Positions 50,425 through 59,550 of a stretch of 64,000 nucleotides of DNA are shown in pieces. A program made the translations under genes and the position numbers. The stretch comes from Bacteroidota bacterium (GTDB taxonomy: Bacteria; Bacteroidota; Bacteroidia; CAIKAF01): the NCBI GenBank assembly GCA_016866335.1, contig VGMT01000007.1, positions 1 through 64,000 of the forward strand. Direction: 5' to 3'. Under the pieces are notes generated by a model. It did no database searches and was not told where the DNA came from. It saw only the letters and a list, made by a program, of their open reading frames with translations. Each line of letters opens with the position of its first letter. Position 1 is the stretch's first letter.

Positions 50425-50901
50425 TTAAAACAATTGAAATGTAAAGGGCAATAAATGCTCAATCCCACTGCAACGGGTTAATTGGTCTCCTGGCCCTTCA
50501 AAAATAATTTCAATGGGTTCGTTGTTTTGCCTAGCTTGCGATTCTGAAATTACCTGCCGGCAACCGCCGCAAGGGGCATACACACGTTCTGCATCTTTGA
50601 ATTTAGAAACAACCGCAATGCACAAGGTTTTGATTTTGGCCTCTGGATGCGTTGCCCCTACAAAATTCAAAACCACCCGCTCTGCACACATTCCACTTGG
50701 ATAAGAGGCGTTTTCTTGATTGGATCCCGCTACAATTTCACCCGATTCCAATTGAACTGCCGCACCCACAAAAAAACGACTGTAAGGTGCGTGAGCTTTC
50801 AACGCAGCTTTACGTGCTTCTGCCAAAACCAATGCCTCACTTGAAGTCAATGATGTTTCTGGAAAGCTATAAAATTCAGGGGCAATGGCCATTTTTTTCA
50901 T
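50425..50901 (-). CDS. cdd: Cytidine deaminase
   Basis: A 158-residue zinc hydrolase converting cytidine and deoxycytidine to uridine and deoxyuridine. Zinc ligands and catalytic Glu are in MCAERVVL (about 72-79) and APCGGCRQVISE; substrate residues in APYSRFFVGAAVQ and NQENASYPSG. This is the short homotetrameric type. It stands alone, 235 bp from the divergent M17 peptidase gene; nothing else was recognised in that gap. Confidence 0.95.
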   Translation of the reverse strand: MKKMAIAPEFYSFPETSLTSSEALVLAEARKAALKAHAPYSRFFVGAAVQLESGEIVAGSNQENASYPSGMCAERVVLNFVGATHPEAKIKTLCIAVVSKFKDAERVYAPCGGCRQVISESQARQNNEPIEIIFEGPGDQLTRCSGIEHLLPFTFQLF

Positions 50902-51146
50902 AAACTATGAATTGAGAAAGGGCGTCAAAGGTACATTATTTTGCATACCTATCGGCAAAATGTAAGCAATGCTGCCTTTTTAGCCTAACCTTGGCCTTTG
51001 AGCAAAGCGGTTTTAGGGAACTTTGTTCCTATAAATTGGCATCCGTAAGACCAGGAATCAGCCGTTTTGGCCATAATCGGTTCTTGCCGGGTTTAGTCCA
51101 TTTGATAAAATGATGTTAACACTAAGATAAACCGCATTTGAGTGCC

Positions 51147-51154
51147 TACCTTTG
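51147..51154 (+). promoter_or_regulatory. -7 promoter box of the M17 peptidase gene (leaderless)
   Basis: TACCTTTG, 4 nt before the ATG at 51159. The box lies within the longer TTG-initiated frame from 51138 and so supports the shorter start. Confidence 0.5.
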
Positions 51155-51158
51155 CTTT

Positions 51159-52550
51159 ATGAATTTTCCGATTATTTCTAAATACGCCGACGAAACCGCG
51201 GCAGGTGCCGACACCTTTCTGTTTTTTGGGGTACCTTCTCAAAAATCAGGAGCTTGGCCTAGACTTCTTGAACCTTGGATCGAATCATGGATGCAGAATC
51301 TGCCAACCTCAGGCTTGTTTTCATTTCAGCATAAGGATTTCAATGCCTTTTTGATTCTTCCAGCAACCTTGAATTTCGAGGATTTTCGCAGGCAAGCTTC
51401 TGCTATCAAGGTCGGAAATTCAACCTATTTGTTTTCGGTTCTATCCCAACCATTAACCTTGGTCGGGCTAGAAGCCATTGCTTTATCAAATTATTCCTTT
51501 AAGCGCCTTAATCCCACGTATTTCGTTTGCCCCGATGCAGAAGAACCTGCTTTGGTAACCCTTTCTATTTTGATTGATTCGGTGTATCAGGTACGCGACT
51601 GGGTTAACAGACCACACAACCAATTGAACAGTACAGCGCTTCATTCCGAAATTCAACGCATTGCTGCTAAGTACGGATTGAAATACGAGGGGCTGGGCCC
51701 TAAGGCCATTGGAGCTCTCAAAATGGCAGGTCTTGAAGGAGTTAATAAAGGAAGCGACAATCCCCCACTCTTTGCAATTCTTGAATATTGCCCAAAGGGA
51801 ATGGAAAAGGAGAATCCCATTGTTTTGGTTGGAAAAGGAGTTATGTTTGACACCGGGGGACACAGCCTAAAAACAGCGAAGGGAATGGAAGAGATGAAAG
51901 GCGATATGGCGGGCGCCGCAACTGTTTTGGGTGCCATGATGGCTTTGGCTCGCTACCAGCACCCCCATAAGGTGGTCGCCCTTTTGCCGATCACCGACAA
52001 CCGTCTTTCCCCTTCAAGTTTAAGTCCTGGCGATATTTTAACCTATTCGAATGGCCTAACTGTCGAGGTCTTAAATACCGATGCCGAAGGCAGGTTGATT
52101 TTGGCCGACGCCCTTCTGTACGCATCAAAACTAAACCCGGCCTTTGTTTTAGATATGGCAACGCTGACTGGCTCGGCCCATGCCGCCGTAGGCGAAGGAG
52201 CGATGGTCGCCTTTCAGTCGGGCGCCAACCAAGTTTTTGATAGGGTAAAGAAAGCAGGAGAAAGGGTAGGGGAGTATATTGTTGAATTCCCGCTTTTGCC
52301 GGAGTATGAGGAGCAACTTAAATCATCGGTTGCCGACCTTAAAAACATTGGCGGTGGCTTAGCGGGGTCTATCACCGCGGCCCTGTTTTTAAAACGATTT
52401 ACCAACTACCCCTGGATTCACATTGATTTATCTATGGCTTTGGCTGCTTCGCCCTGCTTTTATCGTTCCGCCGGGGGAACTGCTGCAGGCGTACGTCTTT
52501 TGATTGACTTTTTTAACGAGGATTATTCCTATTCAAATCCCAACCCATGA
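51159..52550 (+). CDS. M17 leucyl aminopeptidase family protein
   Basis: A 463-residue cytosolic metallo-aminopeptidase. The N-terminal regulatory domain (1 to about 150) is followed by a catalytic domain with VGKGVMFDTGGHSLKTAKGMEEMKGDMAGAA (metal ligands Lys, Asp, Asp and catalytic Lys) and the signature NTDAEGRL. The sequence is of the Bacteroidota subgroup with GGHSLK. It removes N-terminal residues from peptides. Its stop overlaps the start of pdxA by 4 bp (ATGA), indicating coupled translation. Confidence 0.93.
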   Translation: MNFPIISKYADETAAGADTFLFFGVPSQKSGAWPRLLEPWIESWMQNLPTSGLFSFQHKDFNAFLILPATLNFEDFRRQASAIKVGNSTYLFSVLSQPLTLVGLEAIALSNYSFKRLNPTYFVCPDAEEPALVTLSILIDSVYQVRDWVNRPHNQLNSTALHSEIQRIAAKYGLKYEGLGPKAIGALKMAGLEGVNKGSDNPPLFAILEYCPKGMEKENPIVLVGKGVMFDTGGHSLKTAKGMEEMKGDMAGAATVLGAMMALARYQHPHKVVALLPITDNRLSPSSLSPGDILTYSNGLTVEVLNTDAEGRLILADALLYASKLNPAFVLDMATLTGSAHAAVGEGAMVAFQSGANQVFDRVKKAGERVGEYIVEFPLLPEYEEQLKSSVADLKNIGGGLAGSITAALFLKRFTNYPWIHIDLSMALAASPCFYRSAGGTAAGVRLLIDFFNEDYSYSNPNP

Positions 52551-53620
52551 AAGAGCGTAACCAAGCGTTGAATGTGGCGATTTCGGTAGGAGACATCCAT
52601 GGGGTGGGTCCCGAAATTATTTTGTCAGCCTTTCAGGAATCCCAACTTTTCAAGTGGTTTACTCCTCTGGTGTATGATCCTGCAGGAGCTTTGCCTCAAC
52701 TTAAATCATCGTTTCCAGAACTCTTCCAAGATTTTGTCTGCGAAATTGGACCACAGGACCTCATTCGGCCTAAAAAAATCAATTTGCTGGATGTTCCCGA
52801 AATACCTATCCCTTTAAAACCAGGAATTCGAAATCCAGAAGGGGCAAAATTTGCTGTGGATTCACTTAGGCTGGCCGTTTCGGCCGTGAAAAATAAGCAA
52901 TGCGATTTCTTGCTTACCTGCCCCCTTGACAAAACGTACATATCCAATTCTGGCATGCCTTTTCCAGGCCATACCGAATTTTTGGGTATTGAGTTCAATG
53001 GCTCACCCCAAATGATTATGGTTTCAGGCCAACTAAGGGTTGGATTGCTTACCGGGCATATGGCCTTAGAAAAGGTGGTCGGATCAATTCATGTTGACTC
53101 CATTGTAGAAAGCCTTCGGCAGTTGAATGAAACCCTTAAAAAGGATTTTCAGGTTGTTCGGCCAAAAATTGCCGTACTTTCCTTGAATCCCCATGCCGGA
53201 GACAACGGTAAATTCGGGAATCAAGAGGCCGATATTATCCGCCCGGCCCTAAATGCTTGCGTCGATTCACACCGCATTCTGGCCTTCGGGCCCTTCGCAT
53301 CCGATGGTTTTTTTGGCTCAGGCGCTTTTCGAGAGTACGACGGGGTTCTTAGTATGTACCACGATCAAGGCCTAACCGCATTTAAAGCCCTTGCAGGATT
53401 TGAAGGGGTTAACTATACAGGTGGATTATCCGTTATTAGAACCTCGCCCGATCATGGTCCAGCTTTTGATTTGGCAGGAAAAGGCCTGGCCGACCCAACC
53501 TCATTCAGAGAGGCTCTTTTTGTGGGCCGAGAAACGTATTTCAACCGAGCTCTTTCCTCCGAACTCCTGAAAAACCCACTGGTAAATGCCCCTAGAACCC
53601 ATGGCGGTTTTGATCATTAG
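52547..53620 (+). CDS. pdxA: 4-hydroxythreonine-4-phosphate dehydrogenase
   Basis: A 357-residue NAD-dependent enzyme of DXP-dependent vitamin B6 synthesis. Motifs: SVGDIHGVGPEII (about 13-25), PFPGHTEFLG, LTGHMALEKV (metal His), LNPHAGDNGKFGNQE (metal His and Asp), and MYHDQGLTAFKAL. The TSPDHGPAFDLAGKG end is also typical. It overlaps the M17 peptidase gene by 4 bp and is separated from atpD by 126 bp. Confidence 0.96.
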   Translation: MKERNQALNVAISVGDIHGVGPEIILSAFQESQLFKWFTPLVYDPAGALPQLKSSFPELFQDFVCEIGPQDLIRPKKINLLDVPEIPIPLKPGIRNPEGAKFAVDSLRLAVSAVKNKQCDFLLTCPLDKTYISNSGMPFPGHTEFLGIEFNGSPQMIMVSGQLRVGLLTGHMALEKVVGSIHVDSIVESLRQLNETLKKDFQVVRPKIAVLSLNPHAGDNGKFGNQEADIIRPALNACVDSHRILAFGPFASDGFFGSGAFREYDGVLSMYHDQGLTAFKALAGFEGVNYTGGLSVIRTSPDHGPAFDLAGKGLADPTSFREALFVGRETYFNRALSSELLKNPLVNAPRTHGGFDH

Positions 53621-53674
53621 GCCATCTTGATTCCCTGCATTTGGCGATTGTCAATATCTTTTTCAAAATTTTAA

Positions 53675-55264
<1,590 letters not shown>

Positions 55265-55267
55265 GAA

Positions 55268-55507
55268 ATGAATCTCTTAGTTGTAACACCCGACCAAACC
55301 CTCTACGATGGTTCAGTCAAACTGGTGCAGTGCCCCGGTTCAGATGGCTCCTTTGAATTGATGGACAAACACGCCGCTTTAATTAGTACCCTTAAAAAGG
55401 GACTGCTACGCATTGTTGAAACTTCTGGCACCGAAATATCCATCGATATTCTTTCTGGAGTCGTAGAAATTTCTGACAATCAGGTTACCATCCTAGCGGA
55501 AAAATAA
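55268..55507 (+). CDS. atpC: F1 ATP synthase subunit epsilon, short form
   Basis: A 79-residue protein covering only the N-terminal beta-sandwich domain (NLLVVTPDQTLYDGSVKLVQCPG and VEISDNQVTILAE). The C-terminal two-helix inhibitory domain of E. coli epsilon (about 139 residues in all) is absent, as is usual in Bacteroidota. It should couple F1 to the c-ring but cannot give the helix-insertion type of inhibition. Confidence 0.95.
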   Translation: MNLLVVTPDQTLYDGSVKLVQCPGSDGSFELMDKHAALISTLKKGLLRIVETSGTEISIDILSGVVEISDNQVTILAEK

Positions 55508-55549
55508 GCCTTCCTTTCTTATTTTTCTAACCTGCCTCTAACCTGTCTT

Positions 55550-56122
55550 TTACCGCTGGGTAAAATGATAACGAACTATATTTGCTACCCGCTGGCTCCA
55601 TGCCCGCTCGGTATGTTCAGCCCCTTCATAAAGCTGCCATGACAAATTTTCTTTGTCAACGGCCCCCTTTAATAATTCAATGAACTTAGGATTTAAGCTA
55701 AGGTACATCCTGTCTAACGTTCTTGTTCCCGAATCAAAATACCAACGTTTTTCCTTTAAATCCTGAATTTTCTGACTCAAATAGCCATAAAAGGCATCGG
55801 GTAAAGGATTGTTTTCGATCTCAAAAATACCAGGCCAATGCGTACTTAGGCAGGCAACACCACCCCATTGTTCCGGGTATTCACACATTCCGTACCAAGA
55901 AATTAATCCCCCCATGCTACTTCCTACCAAAACATTGGCTGACGCTGCTTTATTCACTTCAAATTGGCCTTCAATCTGGGGCCGAACTGTCGTCATTAGA
56001 AACGACAAAAACCTATTTGAGCTCGGTTTAAATTCCGCGTCGGTCTTACCCAATTTTTGTAAAACTCCGTTTACAGCTTTTCTTTCTATTTGATTTAGTG
56101 AGTTAAACGGATTTTCTGGCAT
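55550..56122 (-). pseudogene. N-terminally truncated esterase-like alpha/beta hydrolase
   Basis: The 190-residue frame covers only the second half of an esterase-D-like alpha/beta hydrolase: the nucleophile elbow GSSMGG (Ser about 68), ACLSTHWPG, and the late His in GAEHTERAW. Homology starts in the middle of a strand and reads upstream of the ATG as GRHAEYMPENPF, after which similarity ends. A second frame just before it reads SIVIPPFAQK, and a one-base change in the CAAAA tract (about 56150) would join the two into SIVIPPFAQKGRHAEY; but about 100 N-terminal residues are still absent, because the FAH gene ends only 137 bp away. A decayed remnant is most likely. Confidence 0.65.
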
Positions 56123-56259
56123 GTATTCGGCATGGCGACCTTTTGGGCAAAAGGAGGAATAACAATGGAATAAAAATGTGAAAATGAGCTGTACCTCCTC
56201 TCCATTCTCTGAAAAAACAAGGGCTTGATTTTTCGCAAGACATAAATGAATATTCTTCT

Positions 56260-56871
56260 CTAGCGTACCCGAACTCTAAACATGGATTGACCTTCCAAAA
56301 ACCCTTTTAATTCATCCCCTGGGCGCACAGGTCCTACTCCCGATGGGGTGCCGGTAAAAATAATATCTCCAATTTTTAAACTAAAGTATTGGCTAATGTA
56401 GGCTATCAATTTGGGTATGGAATGTACCATGTTTGCCGTATTCCCCGATTGAACTATGGCATCATTTTTATGCAATTCAAATTTCAACTCCCCTAGATTG
56501 CTAATGCCTGTAACCGCCTTAAAATCTCCGATGTAGGCCGACCCGTCAAAGGCCTTTGCTTTTTCCCATGGCAACGCTTTTGCTTTCAACTCCTGTTGCA
56601 CATCTCGAGCCGTAAAGTCTATTCCTAAACCAATTTCTGAAATATACCGGTAGGCAAACTCTTCTTCTATGCATTTGCCATGCCGTCCAATTTTCAAAAG
56701 CAATTCACATTCATAGTGTATGTCGTTTGAAAAAGTTGGAATCACAAAGGGATTGTTCCTTTGCATCACAGCCGAATCAGGTTTCATAAACAAGACAGGC
56801 TCTTCCGCCACCTCATTTCCCAACTCTCGGGCATGCTCAGCATAATTCCGGCCCACACAAATAATTTTCAT
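56260..56871 (-). CDS. Fumarylacetoacetate hydrolase-family protein
   Basis: A 203-residue metal-dependent hydrolase/decarboxylase fold. It begins MKIICVGRNYAEHARELGNE, with metal ligands in DIHYECELLLKIG (Glu-x-Glu) and GIDFTARDVQ (Asp), and the end GDIIFTGTPSGVGPVRPGD. This is the minimal YcgM/FAHD1-like form, so acylpyruvase or oxaloacetate decarboxylase activity is possible; the exact substrate is unknown. It lies 3 bp downstream of the MetS-like gene and may be transcribed with the NSS transporter. Confidence 0.9.
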   Translation of the reverse strand: MKIICVGRNYAEHARELGNEVAEEPVLFMKPDSAVMQRNNPFVIPTFSNDIHYECELLLKIGRHGKCIEEEFAYRYISEIGLGIDFTARDVQQELKAKALPWEKAKAFDGSAYIGDFKAVTGISNLGELKFELHKNDAIVQSGNTANMVHSIPKLIAYISQYFSLKIGDIIFTGTPSGVGPVRPGDELKGFLEGQSMFRVRVR

Positions 56872-56874
56872 TTT

Positions 56875-56982
56875 TTATTTATTTGCCGATGGTTTCTTAA
56901 GTACTTTCCAAAAGTAATAGACGGTATACCCAATAACGATGGTTTGGGTTATTAAATAGGTAATCAGTGCCGAAGTATTCAT
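56875..56982 (-). CDS. MetS-like small subunit of the NSS transporter (35 residues)
   Basis: Translated directly from the minus strand: MNTSALITYLITQTIVIGYT, then VYYFWKVLKKPSANK. It is a single transmembrane helix (about 4-24) with a positively charged cytosolic tail. Its ATG overlaps the transporter stop (ATGA at 56979-56982), and it ends 3 bp before the FAH gene. Size, helix, basic tail and position match the MetS-type small subunits described for MetP/MetS NSS transporters of Corynebacterium. It falls below usual gene-length cut-offs. Whether it is needed for transport here is inferred. Confidence 0.8.
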   Translation of the reverse strand: MNTSALITYLITQTIVIGYTVYYFWKVLKKPSANK

Positions 56983-58958
56983 TCCCGTATTTTTTTTCGT
57001 TTTACATGAGCCAAATAAACCAAAAAGGCAATCCCAGCAAACAAAATCAAAAGCAAAGCCCTTCCTACATTTAGTAGCAAAGCATGTTCTCGCTTTAAGG
57101 CTATTTCTCGTTTTAATTTTTCCGATTCCAAGGGCTGTTTGAACGCTTCGCTTTGCTTTAATTGTGCCTCCAATACCTCAATCTCCTGGTTTTCACTGGC
57201 ATTTACTGCCTTTTTAATTAAACTGCTGTTGTCTAAATTCCAGCCCTTTCCACTAAATAAATTCGAAAATTCCTGTGCCCAATCCTGGGTTTCTTCCACC
57301 CTGTATGCCTCTTTGCTCAGGGCAGGAATCTGACCCTGCACCCAAGATTTTATTTCGGCTCGCGTTTTAAACCTTGCCTTAAATTCAGATTTTGGAAGAG
57401 CCCCCGATACCATTCCTCCCTTTACAGCAACTTCTTCAAACCCTTCCTTTTGCAACTGACTTCCAACGGCCATTGCTTTTTGCTCAGACCCTGCAGAAAT
57501 ATGCAAAACCGAGGTGGTGGGAGGTGTTAAAAGTGCACCCGTAAATACCGCCAACAACATCAGCGGTGTAACATAAAGAATCACCACCTTAAAAACAGAA
57601 GGTATCCACATGTCTGACCCCAAATTGATTTCTTCCCACCCCTTATTTAATCCAAAAATCCAAGCAAACAAAATGGCCTCGGCCAAAGCAAAAAACACCA
57701 GGCCAACGGTTCCAGCCCAGTAGTCGTATTCATCAAAAATGGGTTGCGATAAAAAGGAAATCCGTCCATTTGAATCGTAATCTACCACATAACCCAAAAC
57801 CGTAGGCAATCCAAACATCAAAACAACCAATCCAAAACTAAGGGCTGCTTTTTTATGCGGTACTTTAAACTCATCTTTTAAAAATCCAATCCAAGGCGTT
57901 CCCATGGCCAACGATGAGGTTATTCCGGCAAAAAACAACAAGCCAAACCAAAAAAATCCAGCAAATTTTGCCAGAATTGGGCCCCATTGCTGAAATAGAT
58001 AGGGCATGGTTTGAAATGCCATGCCAAACCCTGCGTTGTCTAACACCCAATCAATTCCTAAGTACCCAGCCGCTATGGGTATAACAATCATGCTCCCCAA
58101 TACAACCTCTACAAATTCATTGGTGAATCCCGATGTAGTTGCGTTTAGTGCTATATCGCCCTTTGATTCTACATAACTGGCATAACAATGAATGGTTCCC
58201 ATTCCCAACGAAAGGGTAAAAAAGATTTGCCCGGCGGCAGCCAGCCATACCTTTGGATTGGAAAGGGAATCAAATTGTGGAGTCCATAAAAAATTAATTC
58301 CATCCCAGGCATTCGCATCGGGAACAGCCGTTGAAGCTCCTGAAGTACCAAGGGTTAGTCCACGAATGGCTAATATTAAGCCAAATAAAATCAACATTGG
58401 TACCCCAATTTTCGCTACCTTTTCTATGCCCGATAATCCTGTTGACAAGATGTAGGTGTTTAAGCCCAAACACACCAGAAAGAAAACCACGGCTTCGTAA
58501 GGAATGCCGGTTGAACTTTGGCCAGCATCTATGTATTTTAAAAAGAAATAGGCAGATTCACCTTGCGACAAATCCGCAAAGGTTCCCACCACGGAATGGT
58601 ACATGTACGATAAGGTCCACGATTCTATATAGCAATAGTAACAGGCTACGGCTACGTTGGTGAATATCCCAAACACGCCGAGGTATTTCCATACTGCCCT
58701 TTTTCCCATTGAATCAAAAATAAACGGGGTGCTATGGTTCCCTTTCCGACCTCCGTACCTTCCCATAGCCCATTCTATCCAAAGCAAGGGAATTCCCATG
58801 AGCAAAAAACAGATTAAATAGGGAATGATAAACGCTCCGCCACCGTTCTGCACAGCTTGAACAGGAAAGCGCAAAAAATTTCCTAATCCCACTGCATTGC
58901 CAGCCATGGCCAATATTAATCCGAGCCGTGACCCCCATTTTTCTTTTTCTAACGACAT
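56979..58958 (-). CDS. Sodium:neurotransmitter symporter (NSS/SLC6) family transporter
   Basis: A 659-residue LeuT-fold transporter of 12 helices. TM1 shows GLILAMAGNAVGLGNFLRFP, the unwound sodium and substrate site of the family; TM6 and TM8 signatures follow (FFTLSLGMGTIHCYASY). It moves amino acids with sodium. A soluble segment of about 130 residues lies between TM11 and TM12 (about 500-635, from SVLHISAGSEQKAMAVGSQL to the charged EAQLKQSEAFKQPLESEKLK helix), which is not usual for the family. The ATG at 58958 is chosen; the longer frame opens with TTG. A MetS-like partner overlaps its stop. Confidence 0.93.
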   Translation of the reverse strand: MSLEKEKWGSRLGLILAMAGNAVGLGNFLRFPVQAVQNGGGAFIIPYLICFLLMGIPLLWIEWAMGRYGGRKGNHSTPFIFDSMGKRAVWKYLGVFGIFTNVAVACYYCYIESWTLSYMYHSVVGTFADLSQGESAYFFLKYIDAGQSSTGIPYEAVVFFLVCLGLNTYILSTGLSGIEKVAKIGVPMLILFGLILAIRGLTLGTSGASTAVPDANAWDGINFLWTPQFDSLSNPKVWLAAAGQIFFTLSLGMGTIHCYASYVESKGDIALNATTSGFTNEFVEVVLGSMIVIPIAAGYLGIDWVLDNAGFGMAFQTMPYLFQQWGPILAKFAGFFWFGLLFFAGITSSLAMGTPWIGFLKDEFKVPHKKAALSFGLVVLMFGLPTVLGYVVDYDSNGRISFLSQPIFDEYDYWAGTVGLVFFALAEAILFAWIFGLNKGWEEINLGSDMWIPSVFKVVILYVTPLMLLAVFTGALLTPPTTSVLHISAGSEQKAMAVGSQLQKEGFEEVAVKGGMVSGALPKSEFKARFKTRAEIKSWVQGQIPALSKEAYRVEETQDWAQEFSNLFSGKGWNLDNSSLIKKAVNASENQEIEVLEAQLKQSEAFKQPLESEKLKREIALKREHALLLNVGRALLLILFAGIAFLVYLAHVKRKKIRE

Positions 58959-59028
58959 AAAGCCTACATTAAGGATTTGCAACCGAAGATACAATTCTTT
59001 TTTAAGGCAGCCTTTTTAGGTTGATTTG

Positions 59029-59171
59029 GGCGGCAGCTGGGCTTTCAGCGCTACTCCGCGGTTGCCGAAAGGCTGGCCCAGCTGGTTTGCGGGGGCTCCT
59101 AAAGTCGCCTCCGCACCTAGCGGGCCAGGCTTCGGCACCCTTGCGGGGTAGCTGCTTCAATCCCTGCCGCA
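59029..59171 (+). repeat. 143-bp interspersed repeat, copy D (forward)
   Basis: Begins GGGCGGCAGCTGGGCTTTC and ends with CAATCCCTGCCGC; the core is TTTGCGGGGGCTCCTAAAG then TCGCCTCCGC. It ends 5 bp before the stop codon of the Hpt-like gene (minus strand) and lies between that gene and the start of the NSS transporter gene. Confidence 0.88.
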
Positions 59172-59175
59172 GCCA

Positions 59176-59550
59176 TCATTTGACCTTAAGGTTCCTTTTT
59201 TCTAGGGCCTCCATTTGCTTGATTTCAAACCCTAATTCGTCCTGAACGGAAAGCAATTCTTCCCTCAGATTTTTTACCTCCTCCAAGCCTTCCGGAGCTG
59301 CAATCAAGCTTTGTTGCAAGGCAGAAATCCTTTGACTCAGTTCTGTATAGCCCAAGGTCCGAAGGCCCGAAAGCCAGCGGTGCTGAATTTCAAACAACCT
59401 TGCAGCGTCTTTTTTTTCTATTGCCCTTTCCCATTCCATTAAGGTTTTTTGAAATTCATCTAAGAATTTGCTCAACAGCCTTTGCATGGTGGGTTTATCT
59501 CCGCCTATGGCTCTAAACATAGAATTTTCTGGACTCCAAAACCTACTCAT
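59176..59550 (-). CDS. Hpt-like histidine phosphotransfer protein
   Basis: A 124-residue, all-helical protein. Its central part (LLSKFLDEFQKTLMEWERAI, then ARLFEIQHRWLSGLRTLG) matches the Hpt four-helix bundle with His57 at the phosphorylation position. The canonical HxLKGS becomes HRWLSG, so the flanking Lys and Gly are replaced. It overlaps the response-regulator gene by 8 bp, so the pair is translationally coupled and is presumably a dedicated phosphorelay pair. No hybrid kinase is encoded nearby. Low-similarity call based on pattern. Confidence 0.7.
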   Translation of the reverse strand: MSRFWSPENSMFRAIGGDKPTMQRLLSKFLDEFQKTLMEWERAIEKKDAARLFEIQHRWLSGLRTLGYTELSQRISALQQSLIAAPEGLEEVKNLREELLSVQDELGFEIKQMEALEKRNLKVK

